Positions 9,040 to 18,265 of a DNA stretch of 64,000 bases are shown here, piece by piece. Within the stretch, counting starts at the first letter, position 1. Each line of letters begins with the position of its first letter. A program made the translations under genes and the position numbers. This DNA comes from Pseudomonas fluorescens (GTDB lineage Bacteria > Pseudomonadota > Gammaproteobacteria > Pseudomonadales > Pseudomonadaceae). The stretch is from contig NZ_OZ024668.1 in NCBI RefSeq assembly GCF_902497775.2, positions 3,580,326 through 3,644,325 of the forward strand, read 5' to 3'. The notes below the pieces were generated by a model that ran no database searches, had not been told where the DNA came from, and saw only the letters and a program-made list of their open reading frames with translations.

Positions 9040-10464
9040 ATGAACACAACCAGCAGTACCGCCTACAACTACAAGGTGGTCCGCCAATTCGCCATTATGA
9101 CGGTGGTGTGGGGAATCGTCGGGATGGGGCTCGGCGTTTTTCTCGCCGCACAACTCGTCTGGCCTTCGCTCAACTTCGACCTCCCCTGGACCAGCTTCGG
9201 CCGCCTGCGACCCTTGCACACCAACGCGGTGATCTTCGCCTTCGGTGGTTGCGCACTGTTCGCCGCTTCCTACTATTCGGTCCAGCGCACCTGCCAGACC
9301 ACCCTGTTCTCGCCACGCCTGGCAGCTTTCACCTTCTGGGCCTGGCAATTGGTGATCCTGCTGGCTGCCATCAGCCTGCCGCTGGGTTATACCAGTTCCA
9401 AGGAATACGCCGAACTGGAATGGCCGATCGACATTCTGATCACCATTGTCTGGGTGGCCTATGCCGTGGTGTTCTTCGGCACGCTGATGAAGCGCACCAC
9501 CAAGCACATTTATGTGGGTAACTGGTTCTTCGGTGCGTTCATCATCACCGTGGCGATCCTGCATATCGTCAACAACCTGGAAATCCCGGTCAGCCTGACC
9601 AAGTCCTACTCGCTGTACGGTGGCGCCACCGACGCCATGGTCCAGTGGTGGTACGGCCACAACGCCGTAGGCTTCTTCCTGACCGCAGGCTTCCTCGGCA
9701 TGATGTACTACTTCGTGCCGAAACAGGCCGAGCGTCCGGTGTATTCCTATCGCCTGTCGATTGTGCACTTCTGGGCACTGATCACCCTGTACATCTGGGC
9801 AGGCCCGCACCACCTGCACTACACCGCCCTGCCCGACTGGGCGCAGTCGCTGGGCATGATCATGTCGCTGATCCTCCTGGCGCCAAGCTGGGGCGGCATG
9901 ATCAACGGCATGATGACCCTCTCGGGCGCCTGGCATAAGCTGCGCAGCGACCCGATCCTGCGTTTCCTCGTGGTCTCGCTGGCGTTCTACGGCATGTCGA
10001 CCTTCGAAGGCCCGATGATGGCAATCAAGACCGTCAACGCCCTGTCGCACTACACCGACTGGACCATCGGCCACGTTCACGCCGGCGCACTTGGCTGGGT
10101 CGCGATGATCTCGATCGGCGCCCTGTACCACATGATCCCGAAAGTGTTTGGCCGCGAGCAGATGTACAGCCTCGGCCTGATCAACGCGCACTTCTGGCTG
10201 GCGACCATCGGCACCGTGCTCTACATCGCCTCGATGTGGGTCAACGGCATTGCCCAGGGCCTGATGTGGCGCGCAGTCAACGAAGACGGCACGCTGACCT
10301 ACTCCTTCGTCGAAACCCTGGTGGCCAGCCACCCAGGCTTCATCGTGCGCTTCGTCGGCGGGGCGATCTTCCTCACCGGCATGTTGCTGATGGCCTACAA
10401 CACCTGGCGCACCGTGCGTGCTCCGGTGGCCGCGACCGCCCCTGCCGCCGCGCAGCTGGCCTGA
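9040..10464 (+). CDS. ccoN1: cbb3-type cytochrome c oxidase catalytic subunit CcoN (copy 1)
   Basis: A 474-residue heme-copper oxidase subunit I that holds heme b, the heme b3-CuB site and the proton channel, and reduces oxygen to water in the inner membrane. About twelve membrane segments are visible. Conserved features include [38 protein letters not shown] with the active-site His and Tyr context, and [14 protein letters not shown] for CuB. The ATG at 9040 ([12 protein letters not shown]) aligns with copy 2. It heads a tight ccoNOQP operon, with an Anr box upstream, so induction at low oxygen is expected. In places it is nearly identical to ccoN-2 at the DNA level. Confidence 0.97.
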   Translation: MNTTSSTAYNYKVVRQFAIMTVVWGIVGMGLGVFLAAQLVWPSLNFDLPWTSFGRLRPLHTNAVIFAFGGCALFAASYYSVQRTCQTTLFSPRLAAFTFWAWQLVILLAAISLPLGYTSSKEYAELEWPIDILITIVWVAYAVVFFGTLMKRTTKHIYVGNWFFGAFIITVAILHIVNNLEIPVSLTKSYSLYGGATDAMVQWWYGHNAVGFFLTAGFLGMMYYFVPKQAERPVYSYRLSIVHFWALITLYIWAGPHHLHYTALPDWAQSLGMIMSLILLAPSWGGMINGMMTLSGAWHKLRSDPILRFLVVSLAFYGMSTFEGPMMAIKTVNALSHYTDWTIGHVHAGALGWVAMISIGALYHMIPKVFGREQMYSLGLINAHFWLATIGTVLYIASMWVNGIAQGLMWRAVNEDGTLTYSFVETLVASHPGFIVRFVGGAIFLTGMLLMAYNTWRTVRAPVAATAPAAAQLA

Positions 10465-10474
10465 GGAGACCCTG

Positions 10475-11083
10475 ATGAAACACGAAGTAATCGAGAAGAA
10501 CGTCTTCCTGCTGGTGCTGTTGATGGTGTTTGCCGTCAGCATCGGCGGCCTGACCCAGATCGTGCCGCTGTTCTTCCAGGACGTCACCAACAAGCCGGTG
10601 GAAGGCATGAAGCCCTACACCGCGCTGCAACTGGAAGGCCGCGACATCTACATCCGCGAAGGCTGCGTGCAGTGCCACTCGCAGATGATCCGTCCGTTCC
10701 GCGCCGAGACCGAGCGCTACGGCCACTACTCGGTGGCCGGTGAAAGCGTCTGGGACCACCCGTTCCTCTGGGGCTCCAAGCGTACCGGTCCGGACCTGGC
10801 CCGCGTCGGTGGCCGCTACTCCGATGACTGGCACCGTGCGCACCTGTACAACCCGCGCAACGTCGTGCCCGAGTCGAAGATGCCGGCCTACCCATGGCTG
10901 GTCGCCAACCCGGTCGACAGCAGCCACACCGAGACCAAGCTGAGCACCATGCGCACCCTCGGCGTGCCGTACACCGATGCCGACATCAGCGGCGCGGTGG
11001 AGTCGCTCAAGGGCAAGACCGAAATGGACGCGCTGGTCGCCTACCTGCAGGTGCTTGGCACCGCGATCAAGAACAAGAGGTAA
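10475..11083 (+). CDS. ccoO1: cbb3 oxidase monoheme cytochrome c subunit CcoO (copy 1)
   Basis: A 202-residue subunit with one N-terminal membrane anchor ([21 protein letters not shown]) and a periplasmic cytochrome c domain. The heme motif is [11 protein letters not shown] and the distal ligand region is SKMPAYPWL. It passes electrons from CcoP or soluble cytochrome c to heme b of CcoN. Ten bases separate it from ccoN-1, with a GAGGAG ribosome site. The central part is almost identical to ccoO-2, while the segment [17 protein letters not shown] region after the heme domain differs. Confidence 0.96.
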   Translation: MKHEVIEKNVFLLVLLMVFAVSIGGLTQIVPLFFQDVTNKPVEGMKPYTALQLEGRDIYIREGCVQCHSQMIRPFRAETERYGHYSVAGESVWDHPFLWGSKRTGPDLARVGGRYSDDWHRAHLYNPRNVVPESKMPAYPWLVANPVDSSHTETKLSTMRTLGVPYTDADISGAVESLKGKTEMDALVAYLQVLGTAIKNKR

Positions 11084-11088
11084 GCGCC

Positions 11089-11286
11089 ATGGACTTCACA
11101 CTGGATATCGGCCAACTGCGAGGCCTGGGCACCCTGCTGGTGGCCATCGCCTTCATCGGCCTGTCGCTGTGGGTGTTCAACGGCCGGCGTGACCGTGAAT
11201 TCGCCGAAGCCAGCCTGCTGCCGTTCGCCGACGACCGCCTGGCACCTGCCGCCAACGAACCCGAACCGAGGAGTAACGGGCAATGA
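11089..11286 (+). CDS. ccoQ1: cbb3 oxidase small subunit CcoQ (copy 1)
   Basis: A 65-residue protein with a single membrane helix ([16 protein letters not shown]) followed by a basic turn NGRRDREF and an acidic tail. This is the typical CcoQ/FixQ layout. CcoQ stabilises the assembled oxidase. The ATG at 11089 lies five bases after the ccoO stop. The end overlaps the ccoP start in an ATGA junction, suggesting translational coupling. Confidence 0.93.
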   Translation: MDFTLDIGQLRGLGTLLVAIAFIGLSLWVFNGRRDREFAEASLLPFADDRLAPAANEPEPRSNGQ

Positions 11287-12230
11287 CCACCTTCTGGAGT
11301 ACGTACATCTGCGTACTGACCATCGGTAGCCTGATCGGCCTGACCTGGCTGCTGCTGGGCACCCGCAAGGGCGAAACCAAAGGCACCACCGACCAGACCA
11401 TGGGCCACAGCTTCGACGGCATCGAGGAGTACGACAACCCGCTGCCCAAGTGGTGGTTCTGGCTGTTCGTCGGCACCCTGGTGTTTTCGGTCGGCTACCT
11501 GATCCTCTACCCGGGCCTGGGCAACTGGAAAGGCATCCTGCCGGGCTATGAAGACGGCTGGACCCAGACCAACGAATGGCAAAAGGAAATGAACAAGGCC
11601 GACGCCAAGTTCGGACCGATCTTCGCCAAGTTCGCCGCCATGCCGGTGGAAGAAGTGGCCAAGGACCCGCAAGCGCTGAAAATGGGTGGCCGTCTGTTCG
11701 CCTCCAACTGCGCCGTCTGCCACGGTTCCGACGCCAAGGGTGCCTATGGCTTCCCTAACCTCACCGACAAGGACTGGCGCTGGGGCGGCGAGCCGGAAAC
11801 CATCAAGGCATCGATCATGGGCGGTCGTCACGGGGTGATGCCGGCCTGGGCCGACGTGATTGGTGAACAAGGCGTTGCCGACGTTGCCGCCTACGTGCTG
11901 ACCGGCCTCAATGGCCGCACCCTGCCTCAGGAAGCGAAGGCCGACCCAGTCAATGGCGAGAAACTCTTCGCCACCACCTGTGTGGCCTGCCACGGCCCTG
12001 CAGGCAAGGGTACCCCGGCCATGGGCGCTCCGGACCTGACCCACCCGACCGCGTTCATCTACGGTTCGAGCTTCGCCCAACTGCAGCAGACCATCCGTTA
12101 CGGCCGTCAGGGCCAGATGCCTGCCCAGGAAGCGATCCAGGGCAACGACAAAGTCCACCTGCTGGCCGCCTATGTCTACAGCCTGTCCCAGGACGAACCT
12201 GCACAAGGTGAAACCCTGTCTGCCAAGTAA
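11283..12230 (+). CDS. ccoP1: cbb3 oxidase diheme cytochrome c subunit CcoP (copy 1)
   Basis: A 315-residue subunit. It has two N-terminal membrane segments, the conserved [14 protein letters not shown] turn, and two cytochrome c domains with heme motifs [11 protein letters not shown] and [11 protein letters not shown]. It receives electrons from soluble cytochromes and feeds CcoO. Compared with copy 2 it lacks about eleven residues in the loop after the second membrane segment (around residue 85). The last 110 bases of the second heme domain are almost base-for-base the same as in ccoP-2. Confidence 0.96.
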   Translation: MTTFWSTYICVLTIGSLIGLTWLLLGTRKGETKGTTDQTMGHSFDGIEEYDNPLPKWWFWLFVGTLVFSVGYLILYPGLGNWKGILPGYEDGWTQTNEWQKEMNKADAKFGPIFAKFAAMPVEEVAKDPQALKMGGRLFASNCAVCHGSDAKGAYGFPNLTDKDWRWGGEPETIKASIMGGRHGVMPAWADVIGEQGVADVAAYVLTGLNGRTLPQEAKADPVNGEKLFATTCVACHGPAGKGTPAMGAPDLTHPTAFIYGSSFAQLQQTIRYGRQGQMPAQEAIQGNDKVHLLAAYVYSLSQDEPAQGETLSAK

Positions 12231-12258
12231 AACGATTGAGTAACTGAGCCTTGACTCA

Positions 12259-12289
12259 AACCGCCGCATCGGCACCCGATGCGGCGGTT
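12259..12289 (+). terminator. Stem-loop after ccoP-1
   Basis: AACCGCCGCATCGG (12259-12272) pairs with CCGATGCGGCGGTT (12276-12289) across a 3-base loop, 29 bases after the ccoP-1 stop. The stem is long and GC-rich, but no T run follows. It may end or slow transcription, or protect the operon's 3' end. Confidence 0.6.
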
Positions 12290-12717
12290 CCCTTCGCCCC
12301 TTGCGACCAAGTGTCGCACCCTGCCCTACCCCCGCCTTGCACCCCCCTCGATCACAACTAAGCTTGTTGCCACAGCGACTGAAACAGCCGGTGTGTTTGC
12401 ACCTTTTTGGGGCATTTTTCGCCAGCGGTTCTGCGCAAAGGCTGATGGGGCCGACCTAAGCGCCTGCAAGCGAGTGATGAACGGCACTGAGCAAGCACGC
12501 ATCGGAAGTCTTTGCCTTAGACGAAAAATCAATTTTTGGTACACATATCAAATAATTAATTGTGTACAATTTGCCCGCCACAAAGGCTCGAAACCGCCGT
12601 GGAACAGGCTTTGGCAAGGATCGGCGCGGGCGCCATCGCGTTGCAATAACCACACGGTTTATACATACTTGCGCCGATTTTTACCCTATAAAAACACCCA
12701 AACCGTGGAACCTTAGA
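12290..12717 (+). promoter_or_regulatory. Leader/promoter gap of the second cbb3 operon, with TTGT-N2-ACAA operator-like palindrome
   Basis: This 430-base stretch has no convincing gene. I found no good Anr box; the best, TCGATCACAACTAA at 12348, matches only 7 of 10 fixed bases. An AT-rich zone (12525-12575) holds the palindrome ATTGTGTACAAT at 12559-12570. That is the exact reverse complement of ATTGTACACAAT at 58253, in the ureide gene promoter. A 145-codon frame at 12279-12716 covers the gap but has no family features and was not called. Confidence 0.5.
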
Positions 12718-14160
12718 ATGAGCACAGCAATCAGTCCGACTGCTTATAACTATAAGGTCGTCCGCCAGTTCGCCATCATGACGGTGGTCTGGGGGATCCT
12801 TGGCATGGGGCTTGGTGTCTTCATCGCCTCGCAACTGGTCTGGCCCCAGCTGAACCTGGACCTGCCATGGACGAGCTTCGGACGCCTCCGCCCGCTGCAC
12901 ACCAACCTGGTGATCTTCGCCTTCGGTGGTTGTGCACTGTTTGCCACTTCCTACTATGTCGTGCAGCGAACCTGCCAGACGCGACTGATTTCCGACAGCC
13001 TCGCGGCCTTCACCTTCTGGGGTTGGCAAGCGGTGATCGTCGGTGCGCTCATTACCTTGCCGCTGGGCTACACCACGACCAAGGAATACGCCGAGCTGGA
13101 ATGGCCGATCGCCATTTTGCTGGCGATCGTCTGGGTCACCTACGGTGTGGTGTTCTTCGGCACCATCGTCAAGCGCAAGACCAAGCACATCTATGTGGGT
13201 AACTGGTTCTACGGTGCCTTCATCGTGGTGACCGCGATGCTGCACATCGTCAACCACGCCTCGTTGCCGGTCAGCCTGTTCAAGTCCTACTCGGCGTATT
13301 CGGGTGCCACCGATGCGATGATCCAGTGGTGGTACGGCCACAACGCCGTAGGCTTCTTCCTGACCACCGGCTTCCTCGGCATGATGTACTACTTCGTGCC
13401 GAAACAGGCCGAGCGCCCGATCTACTCCTATCGCCTGTCGATCGTGCACTTCTGGGCACTGATCACCCTGTACATCTGGGCAGGCCCGCACCACCTGCAC
13501 TACACCGCCCTGCCGGATTGGGCACAGTCGCTGGGCATGGCCATGTCGATCATCCTCCTGGCGCCAAGCTGGGGCGGCATGATCAACGGCATGATGACCC
13601 TCTCGGGCGCCTGGCATAAGCTGCGCACCGACCCGATCCTGCGTTTCCTCGTGGTCTCGCTGGCGTTCTACGGCATGTCGACCTTCGAAGGTCCGATGAT
13701 GGCGATCAAGACCGTCAACTCGCTGTCGCACTACACCGACTGGACCGTCGGCCACGTCCACGCCGGCGCGCTTGGCTGGGTAGCGATGATCTCGATCGGC
13801 GCCCTGTACCACATGATTCCGAAGGTCTACGGCCGCGAGCAGATGCACAGCACCGGCCTGATCAACGCGCACTTCTGGCTGGCGACCATCGGTACCGTGC
13901 TGTACATCTCTTCGATGTGGGTCAACGGCATCACTCAAGGCCTGATGTGGCGTGCAATCAACGACGACGGCACCCTCACCTACTCCTTCGTCGAAGCCCT
14001 GCAAGCCAGCCACCCGGGCTTTATCGTCCGTGCCCTGGGCGGTGCGTTCTTCGCCTCCGGCATGCTGCTGATGGCGTACAACGTTTTCCGTACTGTCCGC
14101 GCCTCGAAGCCGGCCGAAGCTGAAGCCGCCGCTCAGATCGCTGTAGTTGGAGCTCACTGA
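12718..14160 (+). CDS. ccoN2: cbb3-type cytochrome c oxidase catalytic subunit CcoN (copy 2)
   Basis: A 480-residue paralog of the upstream ccoN-1 with the same membrane layout and metal ligands ([37 protein letters not shown]). It differs mainly at the N terminus, in the segment around residues 80-190, and in the C-terminal tail ([20 protein letters not shown]). The start at 12718 ([13 protein letters not shown]) aligns with copy 1; a 52-codon in-frame extension upstream is not family-like. It heads the second ccoNOQP operon, which lacks a recognisable Anr box. In pseudomonads the two isoforms are used under different oxygen conditions. Confidence 0.97.
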   Translation: MSTAISPTAYNYKVVRQFAIMTVVWGILGMGLGVFIASQLVWPQLNLDLPWTSFGRLRPLHTNLVIFAFGGCALFATSYYVVQRTCQTRLISDSLAAFTFWGWQAVIVGALITLPLGYTTTKEYAELEWPIAILLAIVWVTYGVVFFGTIVKRKTKHIYVGNWFYGAFIVVTAMLHIVNHASLPVSLFKSYSAYSGATDAMIQWWYGHNAVGFFLTTGFLGMMYYFVPKQAERPIYSYRLSIVHFWALITLYIWAGPHHLHYTALPDWAQSLGMAMSIILLAPSWGGMINGMMTLSGAWHKLRTDPILRFLVVSLAFYGMSTFEGPMMAIKTVNSLSHYTDWTVGHVHAGALGWVAMISIGALYHMIPKVYGREQMHSTGLINAHFWLATIGTVLYISSMWVNGITQGLMWRAINDDGTLTYSFVEALQASHPGFIVRALGGAFFASGMLLMAYNVFRTVRASKPAEAEAAAQIAVVGAH

Positions 14161-14768
14161 TGAAGCACGAAGTAGTCGAGAAGAATATCGGCCTGCTGGC
14201 CTTCTTCATGGTCATCGCCGTGAGTATCGGCGGCCTGACCCAGATCGTCCCGCTGTTCTTCCAGGACGTTACCAACAAGCCGGTCGAGGGCATGAAGCCG
14301 CGGACCGCGCTGGAGCTCGAAGGCCGCGACATCTACATCCGCGAAGGCTGCGTGCAGTGCCACTCGCAGATGATCCGTCCGTTCCGCGCCGAGACCGAAC
14401 GCTACGGCCACTACTCGGTCGCTGGTGAAAGCGTCTGGGACCACCCGTTCCTCTGGGGTTCCAAGCGTACCGGCCCGGACCTGGCCCGCGTCGGCGGTCG
14501 TTACTCCGACGACTGGCACCGTGCTCACCTGTACAACCCGCGCAACGTCGTGCCCGAGTCGAAGATGCCGGCCTACCCATGGCTGGTGGAGAACAAGCTC
14601 GATGGCAAGGACACGGTGAAGAAGATGGAAGTCCTGCGCACCCTCGGCACGCCGTACACCGATGAAGACATCGCCGGTGCCCGCGACGCGGTCAAGGGCA
14701 AGACTGAAATGGACGCCCTGGTTGCCTACCTGCAAGGCCTGGGCACCATCATCAAAAGCAAACGGTGA
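14160..14768 (+). CDS. ccoO2: cbb3 oxidase monoheme cytochrome c subunit CcoO (copy 2)
   Basis: A 202-residue membrane-anchored cytochrome c with heme motif [11 protein letters not shown]. Its ATG overlaps the ccoN-2 stop codon (TGATG), so translation is probably coupled. It matches copy 1 closely through the heme region and differs in the first membrane segment ([16 protein letters not shown]) and in the stretch [13 protein letters not shown]. Role as for copy 1: electron transfer from CcoP to CcoN. Confidence 0.96.
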   Translation: MKHEVVEKNIGLLAFFMVIAVSIGGLTQIVPLFFQDVTNKPVEGMKPRTALELEGRDIYIREGCVQCHSQMIRPFRAETERYGHYSVAGESVWDHPFLWGSKRTGPDLARVGGRYSDDWHRAHLYNPRNVVPESKMPAYPWLVENKLDGKDTVKKMEVLRTLGTPYTDEDIAGARDAVKGKTEMDALVAYLQGLGTIIKSKR

Positions 14769-14773
14769 CATTG

Positions 14774-14971
14774 ATGGATATCGGGATGATTCGTGGCCTG
14801 GGCACCGTCGTGGTGATGGTGGCCTTTATCGGCCTGGCGTTGTGGGTGTTCAGTTCTCGGCGCAAGTCCGAGTTCGACGAAGCGACCATGCTGCCCTTCG
14901 CGGATGATCCCGAAGCCAGCAAGCACGTCGAGCAAGCGCAAGCGAAAGCGTCTAGGAGTAACAACGAATGA
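14774..14971 (+). CDS. ccoQ2: cbb3 oxidase small subunit CcoQ (copy 2)
   Basis: A 65-residue single-helix protein ([16 protein letters not shown], then [10 protein letters not shown]). The ATG at 14774 was chosen over a GTG three codons upstream because it matches copy 1 in length and spacing. It overlaps ccoP-2 by an ATGA junction. It shares little DNA identity with ccoQ-1 outside the helix. Confidence 0.92.
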   Translation: MDIGMIRGLGTVVVMVAFIGLALWVFSSRRKSEFDEATMLPFADDPEASKHVEQAQAKASRSNNE

Positions 14972-15948
14972 CTACCTTCTGGAGTCTGTACGTCACCGTT
15001 TTGAGTCTGGGTACCATCTTCGCCCTGACCTGGCTGCTGCTGTCCACCCGCAAGGGCCAGCGCAGCGAAACCACCGAAGAAACCGTGGGCCACGCCTACG
15101 ACGGCATCGAGGAGTATGACAACCCGCTGCCAAAATGGTGGTTCATGCTGTTCGTCGGCACCATCGTTTTCGCCCTGGGCTACCTGGTGCTGTACCCGGG
15201 CCTGGGTAACTGGAAAGGCCTGCTGCCGGGCTACCAGTACCTGGACAACGACAACAAGACCGCATTTGCCAACGGCCAGGCCGGCTGGACCGGCGTACAC
15301 GAGTGGGAGAAGGAAATGGCCCGCTCGGACGCCAAGTTCGGGCCGATCTTCGCCAAATTCGCGTCGATGCCTATTGAAGAAGTTGCCAAAGACCCGCAAG
15401 CGCTGAAGATGGGCGGCCGTCTGTTCGCCTCCAACTGTGCGGTGTGCCATGGCTCCGACGCCAAGGGCTCCTACGGCTTCCCCAACCTCACCGACAACGA
15501 CTGGCGTTGGGGCGGCGAGCCGGAAACCATCAAGACCACCATCATGGGCGGTCGTCACGGGGTGATGCCGGCCTGGGCCGAAGTCATCGGCGAACAAGGT
15601 GTTGCCGACGTTGCCGCCTACGTGCTGACCAACCTCGATGGTCGTTCCCTGCCCAAGGACGCCAAAGCGGACCCTGCCAACGGCCAGAAGCTGTTTGCCA
15701 CCAACTGCGTGGCCTGCCACGGCCCTGAAGGCAAGGGCACCCCGGCCATGGGCGCGCCTGACCTGACCCACCCGACCGCGTTCATCTACGGTTCGAGCTT
15801 CGCCCAACTGCAGCAGACCATCCGTTACGGCCGTCAGGGCCAGATGCCTGCCCAGGAAGCGATCCAGGGCAACGACAAGGTCCACTTGCTGGCGGCCTAT
15901 GTCTACAGCCTGTCGCACCAGCCTGAGAAAACCGCTGAAGCGAAGTAA
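14968..15948 (+). CDS. ccoP2: cbb3 oxidase diheme cytochrome c subunit CcoP (copy 2)
   Basis: A 326-residue subunit with two membrane segments, [14 protein letters not shown], and two heme motifs [11 protein letters not shown] and [12 protein letters not shown] loop of about eleven extra residues (around [16 protein letters not shown]) distinguishes it from copy 1. It is the last gene of the second cco operon and is followed by a strong terminator. Confidence 0.96.
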   Translation: MTTFWSLYVTVLSLGTIFALTWLLLSTRKGQRSETTEETVGHAYDGIEEYDNPLPKWWFMLFVGTIVFALGYLVLYPGLGNWKGLLPGYQYLDNDNKTAFANGQAGWTGVHEWEKEMARSDAKFGPIFAKFASMPIEEVAKDPQALKMGGRLFASNCAVCHGSDAKGSYGFPNLTDNDWRWGGEPETIKTTIMGGRHGVMPAWAEVIGEQGVADVAAYVLTNLDGRSLPKDAKADPANGQKLFATNCVACHGPEGKGTPAMGAPDLTHPTAFIYGSSFAQLQQTIRYGRQGQMPAQEAIQGNDKVHLLAAYVYSLSHQPEKTAEAK

Positions 15949-15962
15949 TTCGCCCAGCTGGC

Positions 15963-15997
15963 AAAAGCCCCGGCAGTAAAACTGCCGGGGCTTTTTT
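15963..15997 (+). terminator. Rho-independent terminator after ccoP-2
   Basis: AAAAGCCCCGGCAG, a 5-base loop TAAAA, CTGCCGGGGCTTTTTT: a perfect GC-rich stem followed by a T run, 15 bases after the ccoP-2 stop. Confidence 0.93.
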
Positions 15998-16021
15998 ATA
16001 GACCCCCGCCCCTAGCCATGA

Positions 16022-16041
16022 CCTGCGTCAATTGACACAGG
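16022..16041. promoter_or_regulatory. 20-bp palindrome upstream of ccoG
   Basis: CCTGCGTCAATTGACACAGG is an inverted repeat with no spacer and one mismatched pair. It carries GTCAA and TTGAC half-sites like those of Anr, but back-to-back rather than in the usual facing order. It lies 160-180 bases upstream of ccoG. Its protein partner is unknown. The remaining sequence up to ccoG shows no clear sigma-70 promoter. Confidence 0.45.
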
Positions 16042-16200
16042 CCAATACACTATTACCTGCAATTCCCCAACGCGGCCAAAGGTCGCACCCCTCCCCCCTA
16101 CTCGCAACACAGGCGTATCATGCGCCCTAGAGCAGCAAGCTTCCGACTGCGGCCGGCATGTACTGGTCGCGGCACTTCACCACTGCCGTGGGACTCAATG

Positions 16201-17616
16201 ATGAGCAAGCAGATTCCGGTACATGACGTCACCCCGCCTGCCAGTAAAGACAACAGCAGCGTCGATCTCTATGCCTCGCGAGAAAAGATCTACACCCGCG
16301 CCTTCACCGGCGTGTTCCGCAACCTGCGCATGCTCGGCGGCGCCTTCCTGTTCCTGCTGTACTTCGGTACGGTGTGGCTGAACTGGGGTGGCCACCAGGC
16401 CGTCTGGTGGAACCTGCCGGAGCGCAAGTTCTACATTTTCGGCACCACCATCTGGCCCCAGGATTTCATCCTGCTCTCAGGCCTGTTGATCGTCGCCGCC
16501 TTCGGCCTGTTCTTCATCACCGTCTACGCTGGCCGTGTCTGGTGCGGTTATACCTGCCCGCAAAGCGTGTGGACCTGGATCTTCATGTGGTGCGAAAAAG
16601 TCACCGAAGGCGACCGCAACCAGCGCATGAAACTCGACAGGGCGCCGATGAGCGGCAACAAGTTCCTGCGCAAGCTGGCCAAGCACAGCCTGTGGCTGAG
16701 CATCGGCTTTGTCACCGGCATGACCTTCGTCGGCTACTTCTCGCCGATCCGCGAGCTGGTCATCGAGTTCTTCACCGGCCAGGCCGACGGCTGGGCCTAC
16801 TTCTGGGTCGGTTTCTTCACCCTGGCCACCTATGGCAACGCCGGCTGGCTGCGTGAGCAGGTGTGCGTGTACATGTGCCCGTATGCGCGCTTCCAGAGCG
16901 TGATGTTCGACAAGGACACCCTGATCGTCTCCTACGACCCGCGCCGCGGCGAAACCCGCGGCCCGCGCAAGAAAGACCTCGACTACAAAGCCAAGGGCCT
17001 GGGCGACTGCATCGATTGCACCATGTGCGTACAGGTGTGCCCGACCGGCATCGACATCCGTGACGGCCTGCAGATCGAATGTATCGGCTGCGCCGCCTGC
17101 ATCGATGCCTGCGACACCATCATGGACAAGATGAACTACCCCAAAGGCCTGATCAGCTACACCACCGAGCACAACCTGTCGGGACAGAAGACCCACATGG
17201 TGCGTCCGCGCCTGATCGGCTATGCCGTGGTGTTGCTGGCGATGATCGGCCTGCTGGCCAGCGCCTTCGTCATGCGTTCACTGGTCGGTTTCGACGTCAG
17301 CAAGGACCGTGTGCTGTACCGCGAGAACGCCCAGGGGCGGATCGAGAACGTCTACAGCCTGAAGGTCATGAACAAGGATCAGCGCGACCACGTCTACGTG
17401 CTCGAAGCGGGTGGCCTGCCAGACCTCAAGCTTGAGGGTGCACGGGAAATCCGCGTCGCCGCCGGCGATATCGTCAGCCTGCCAGTGCAATTGTCGATGG
17501 CTCCGGAGCAACTGCCGTCGACCACCAACGAAGTCATCTTCACCCTCAAGGACGCTGACGACAGCGCCACCCAGGTTGAAGCCAAGAGCCGCTTCATCGG
17601 CCCGCAAATTCGATAA
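16201..17616 (+). CDS. ccoG: Cytochrome oxidase accessory iron-sulfur protein CcoG (FixG/RdxA)
   Basis: A 471-residue membrane protein. Several membrane segments occupy the first 220 residues, with GRVWCGYTCPQSVWTW and CVYMCPYARFQ. A ferredoxin domain with two 4Fe-4S motifs (CIDCTMCVQVCPTG and CIGCAACIDACD) starts near residue 269. One more membrane segment is followed by a periplasmic Ig-like C-terminal domain. CcoG is a copper reductase-type factor for cbb3 oxidase assembly. Two adjacent ATGs (16198 and 16201) are possible starts; the second gives the usual MSKQIPV beginning. It heads the ccoG-H-I-S assembly cluster directly after the oxidase operons. Confidence 0.94.
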   Translation: MSKQIPVHDVTPPASKDNSSVDLYASREKIYTRAFTGVFRNLRMLGGAFLFLLYFGTVWLNWGGHQAVWWNLPERKFYIFGTTIWPQDFILLSGLLIVAAFGLFFITVYAGRVWCGYTCPQSVWTWIFMWCEKVTEGDRNQRMKLDRAPMSGNKFLRKLAKHSLWLSIGFVTGMTFVGYFSPIRELVIEFFTGQADGWAYFWVGFFTLATYGNAGWLREQVCVYMCPYARFQSVMFDKDTLIVSYDPRRGETRGPRKKDLDYKAKGLGDCIDCTMCVQVCPTGIDIRDGLQIECIGCAACIDACDTIMDKMNYPKGLISYTTEHNLSGQKTHMVRPRLIGYAVVLLAMIGLLASAFVMRSLVGFDVSKDRVLYRENAQGRIENVYSLKVMNKDQRDHVYVLEAGGLPDLKLEGAREIRVAAGDIVSLPVQLSMAPEQLPSTTNEVIFTLKDADDSATQVEAKSRFIGPQIR

Positions 17617-17628
17617 GAGACTGAGCCC

Positions 17629-18168
17629 ATGCCTTCTGCAACTGCCGCTAGCCCTTGGTACAAGCACCTCTGGCCGTGGATCATCATCGGCGTGCTGGCC
17701 ACTTCGGTGACCCTGAGCCTGACCATGGTGACCATTGCGGTGAACAACCCGGACAACCTGGTCAACGACAACTACTACGAGGCTGGTAAAGGCATCAACC
17801 GCTCGCTGGACCGTGAACTGCTAGCCCAGACCCTCAACCTCAAGGCCAGCGTGCACCTGGACGAACTGACCGGCGAAGTCGACCTGCGCCTGACCGGCAA
17901 CAGCATGCCGCGAACCCTGGAGCTGAACCTGATCTCGCCGACCCAGCCGGAGAAGGACCGCAAGATCGTCCTGACCCGCAGCGAGAGCGAAGCCGGGCGC
18001 TACCTGGGCCAACTCAGCGATAAGGTTGAAGGCCGGCGTTTCGTCGAGCTGCTGGGCAGCCAGGATGAGCATGTATGGCGCCTGTTCGAGGAAGAGGAAG
18101 TCGCTCACGACAAGACCCTGGTACTCGGTGACGAGGCGCTGCAAGGGGCTGAACACCTCGAGAAATGA
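17629..18168 (+). CDS. ccoH: FixH-family oxidase assembly protein CcoH
   Basis: A 179-residue protein with one N-terminal membrane helix (WPWIIIGVLATSVTLSLTMVTIAV) and the FixH signature region NPDNLVNDNYYEAGKGINRSLDRE, then a periplasmic domain. FixH/CcoH is needed for stable cbb3 oxidase assembly. It lies 12 bases after ccoG and before ccoI, the conserved order. A REP pair separates it from ccoI. Confidence 0.88.
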   Translation: MPSATAASPWYKHLWPWIIIGVLATSVTLSLTMVTIAVNNPDNLVNDNYYEAGKGINRSLDRELLAQTLNLKASVHLDELTGEVDLRLTGNSMPRTLELNLISPTQPEKDRKIVLTRSESEAGRYLGQLSDKVEGRRFVELLGSQDEHVWRLFEEEEVAHDKTLVLGDEALQGAEHLEK

Positions 18169-18176
18169 GTCGTTGC

Positions 18177-18236
18177 TGATCGCGGGTCAAGCCCGCTCCC
18201 ACGGCCCGCTGTGGGAGCGGGCTTGACCCGCGATGA
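18177..18236. repeat. Inverted REP pair between ccoH and ccoI
   Basis: CGCGGGTCAAGCCCGCTCCC (from 18181) and GGGAGCGGGCTTGACCCGCG (18213-18232) are inverted copies of a REP variant and could form a long hairpin inside the ccoGHIS transcript. The right edge reaches an in-frame ATG at 18233, which is one reason to place the ccoI start further downstream. Confidence 0.9.
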
Positions 18237-18265
18237 GCCCAACACCAATCCTTGCGACTGACACC

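Noticed and set aside
12348..12361. TCGATCACAACTAA as an Anr box for ccoN-2.
   Set aside because: Only 7 of 10 fixed positions match, and the right half-site is poor.
12279..12716. A 145-codon frame in the leader of the second cbb3 operon.
   Set aside because: Composition changes along it, no ribosome site or family motif is seen, and it spans an AT-rich promoter-like zone.
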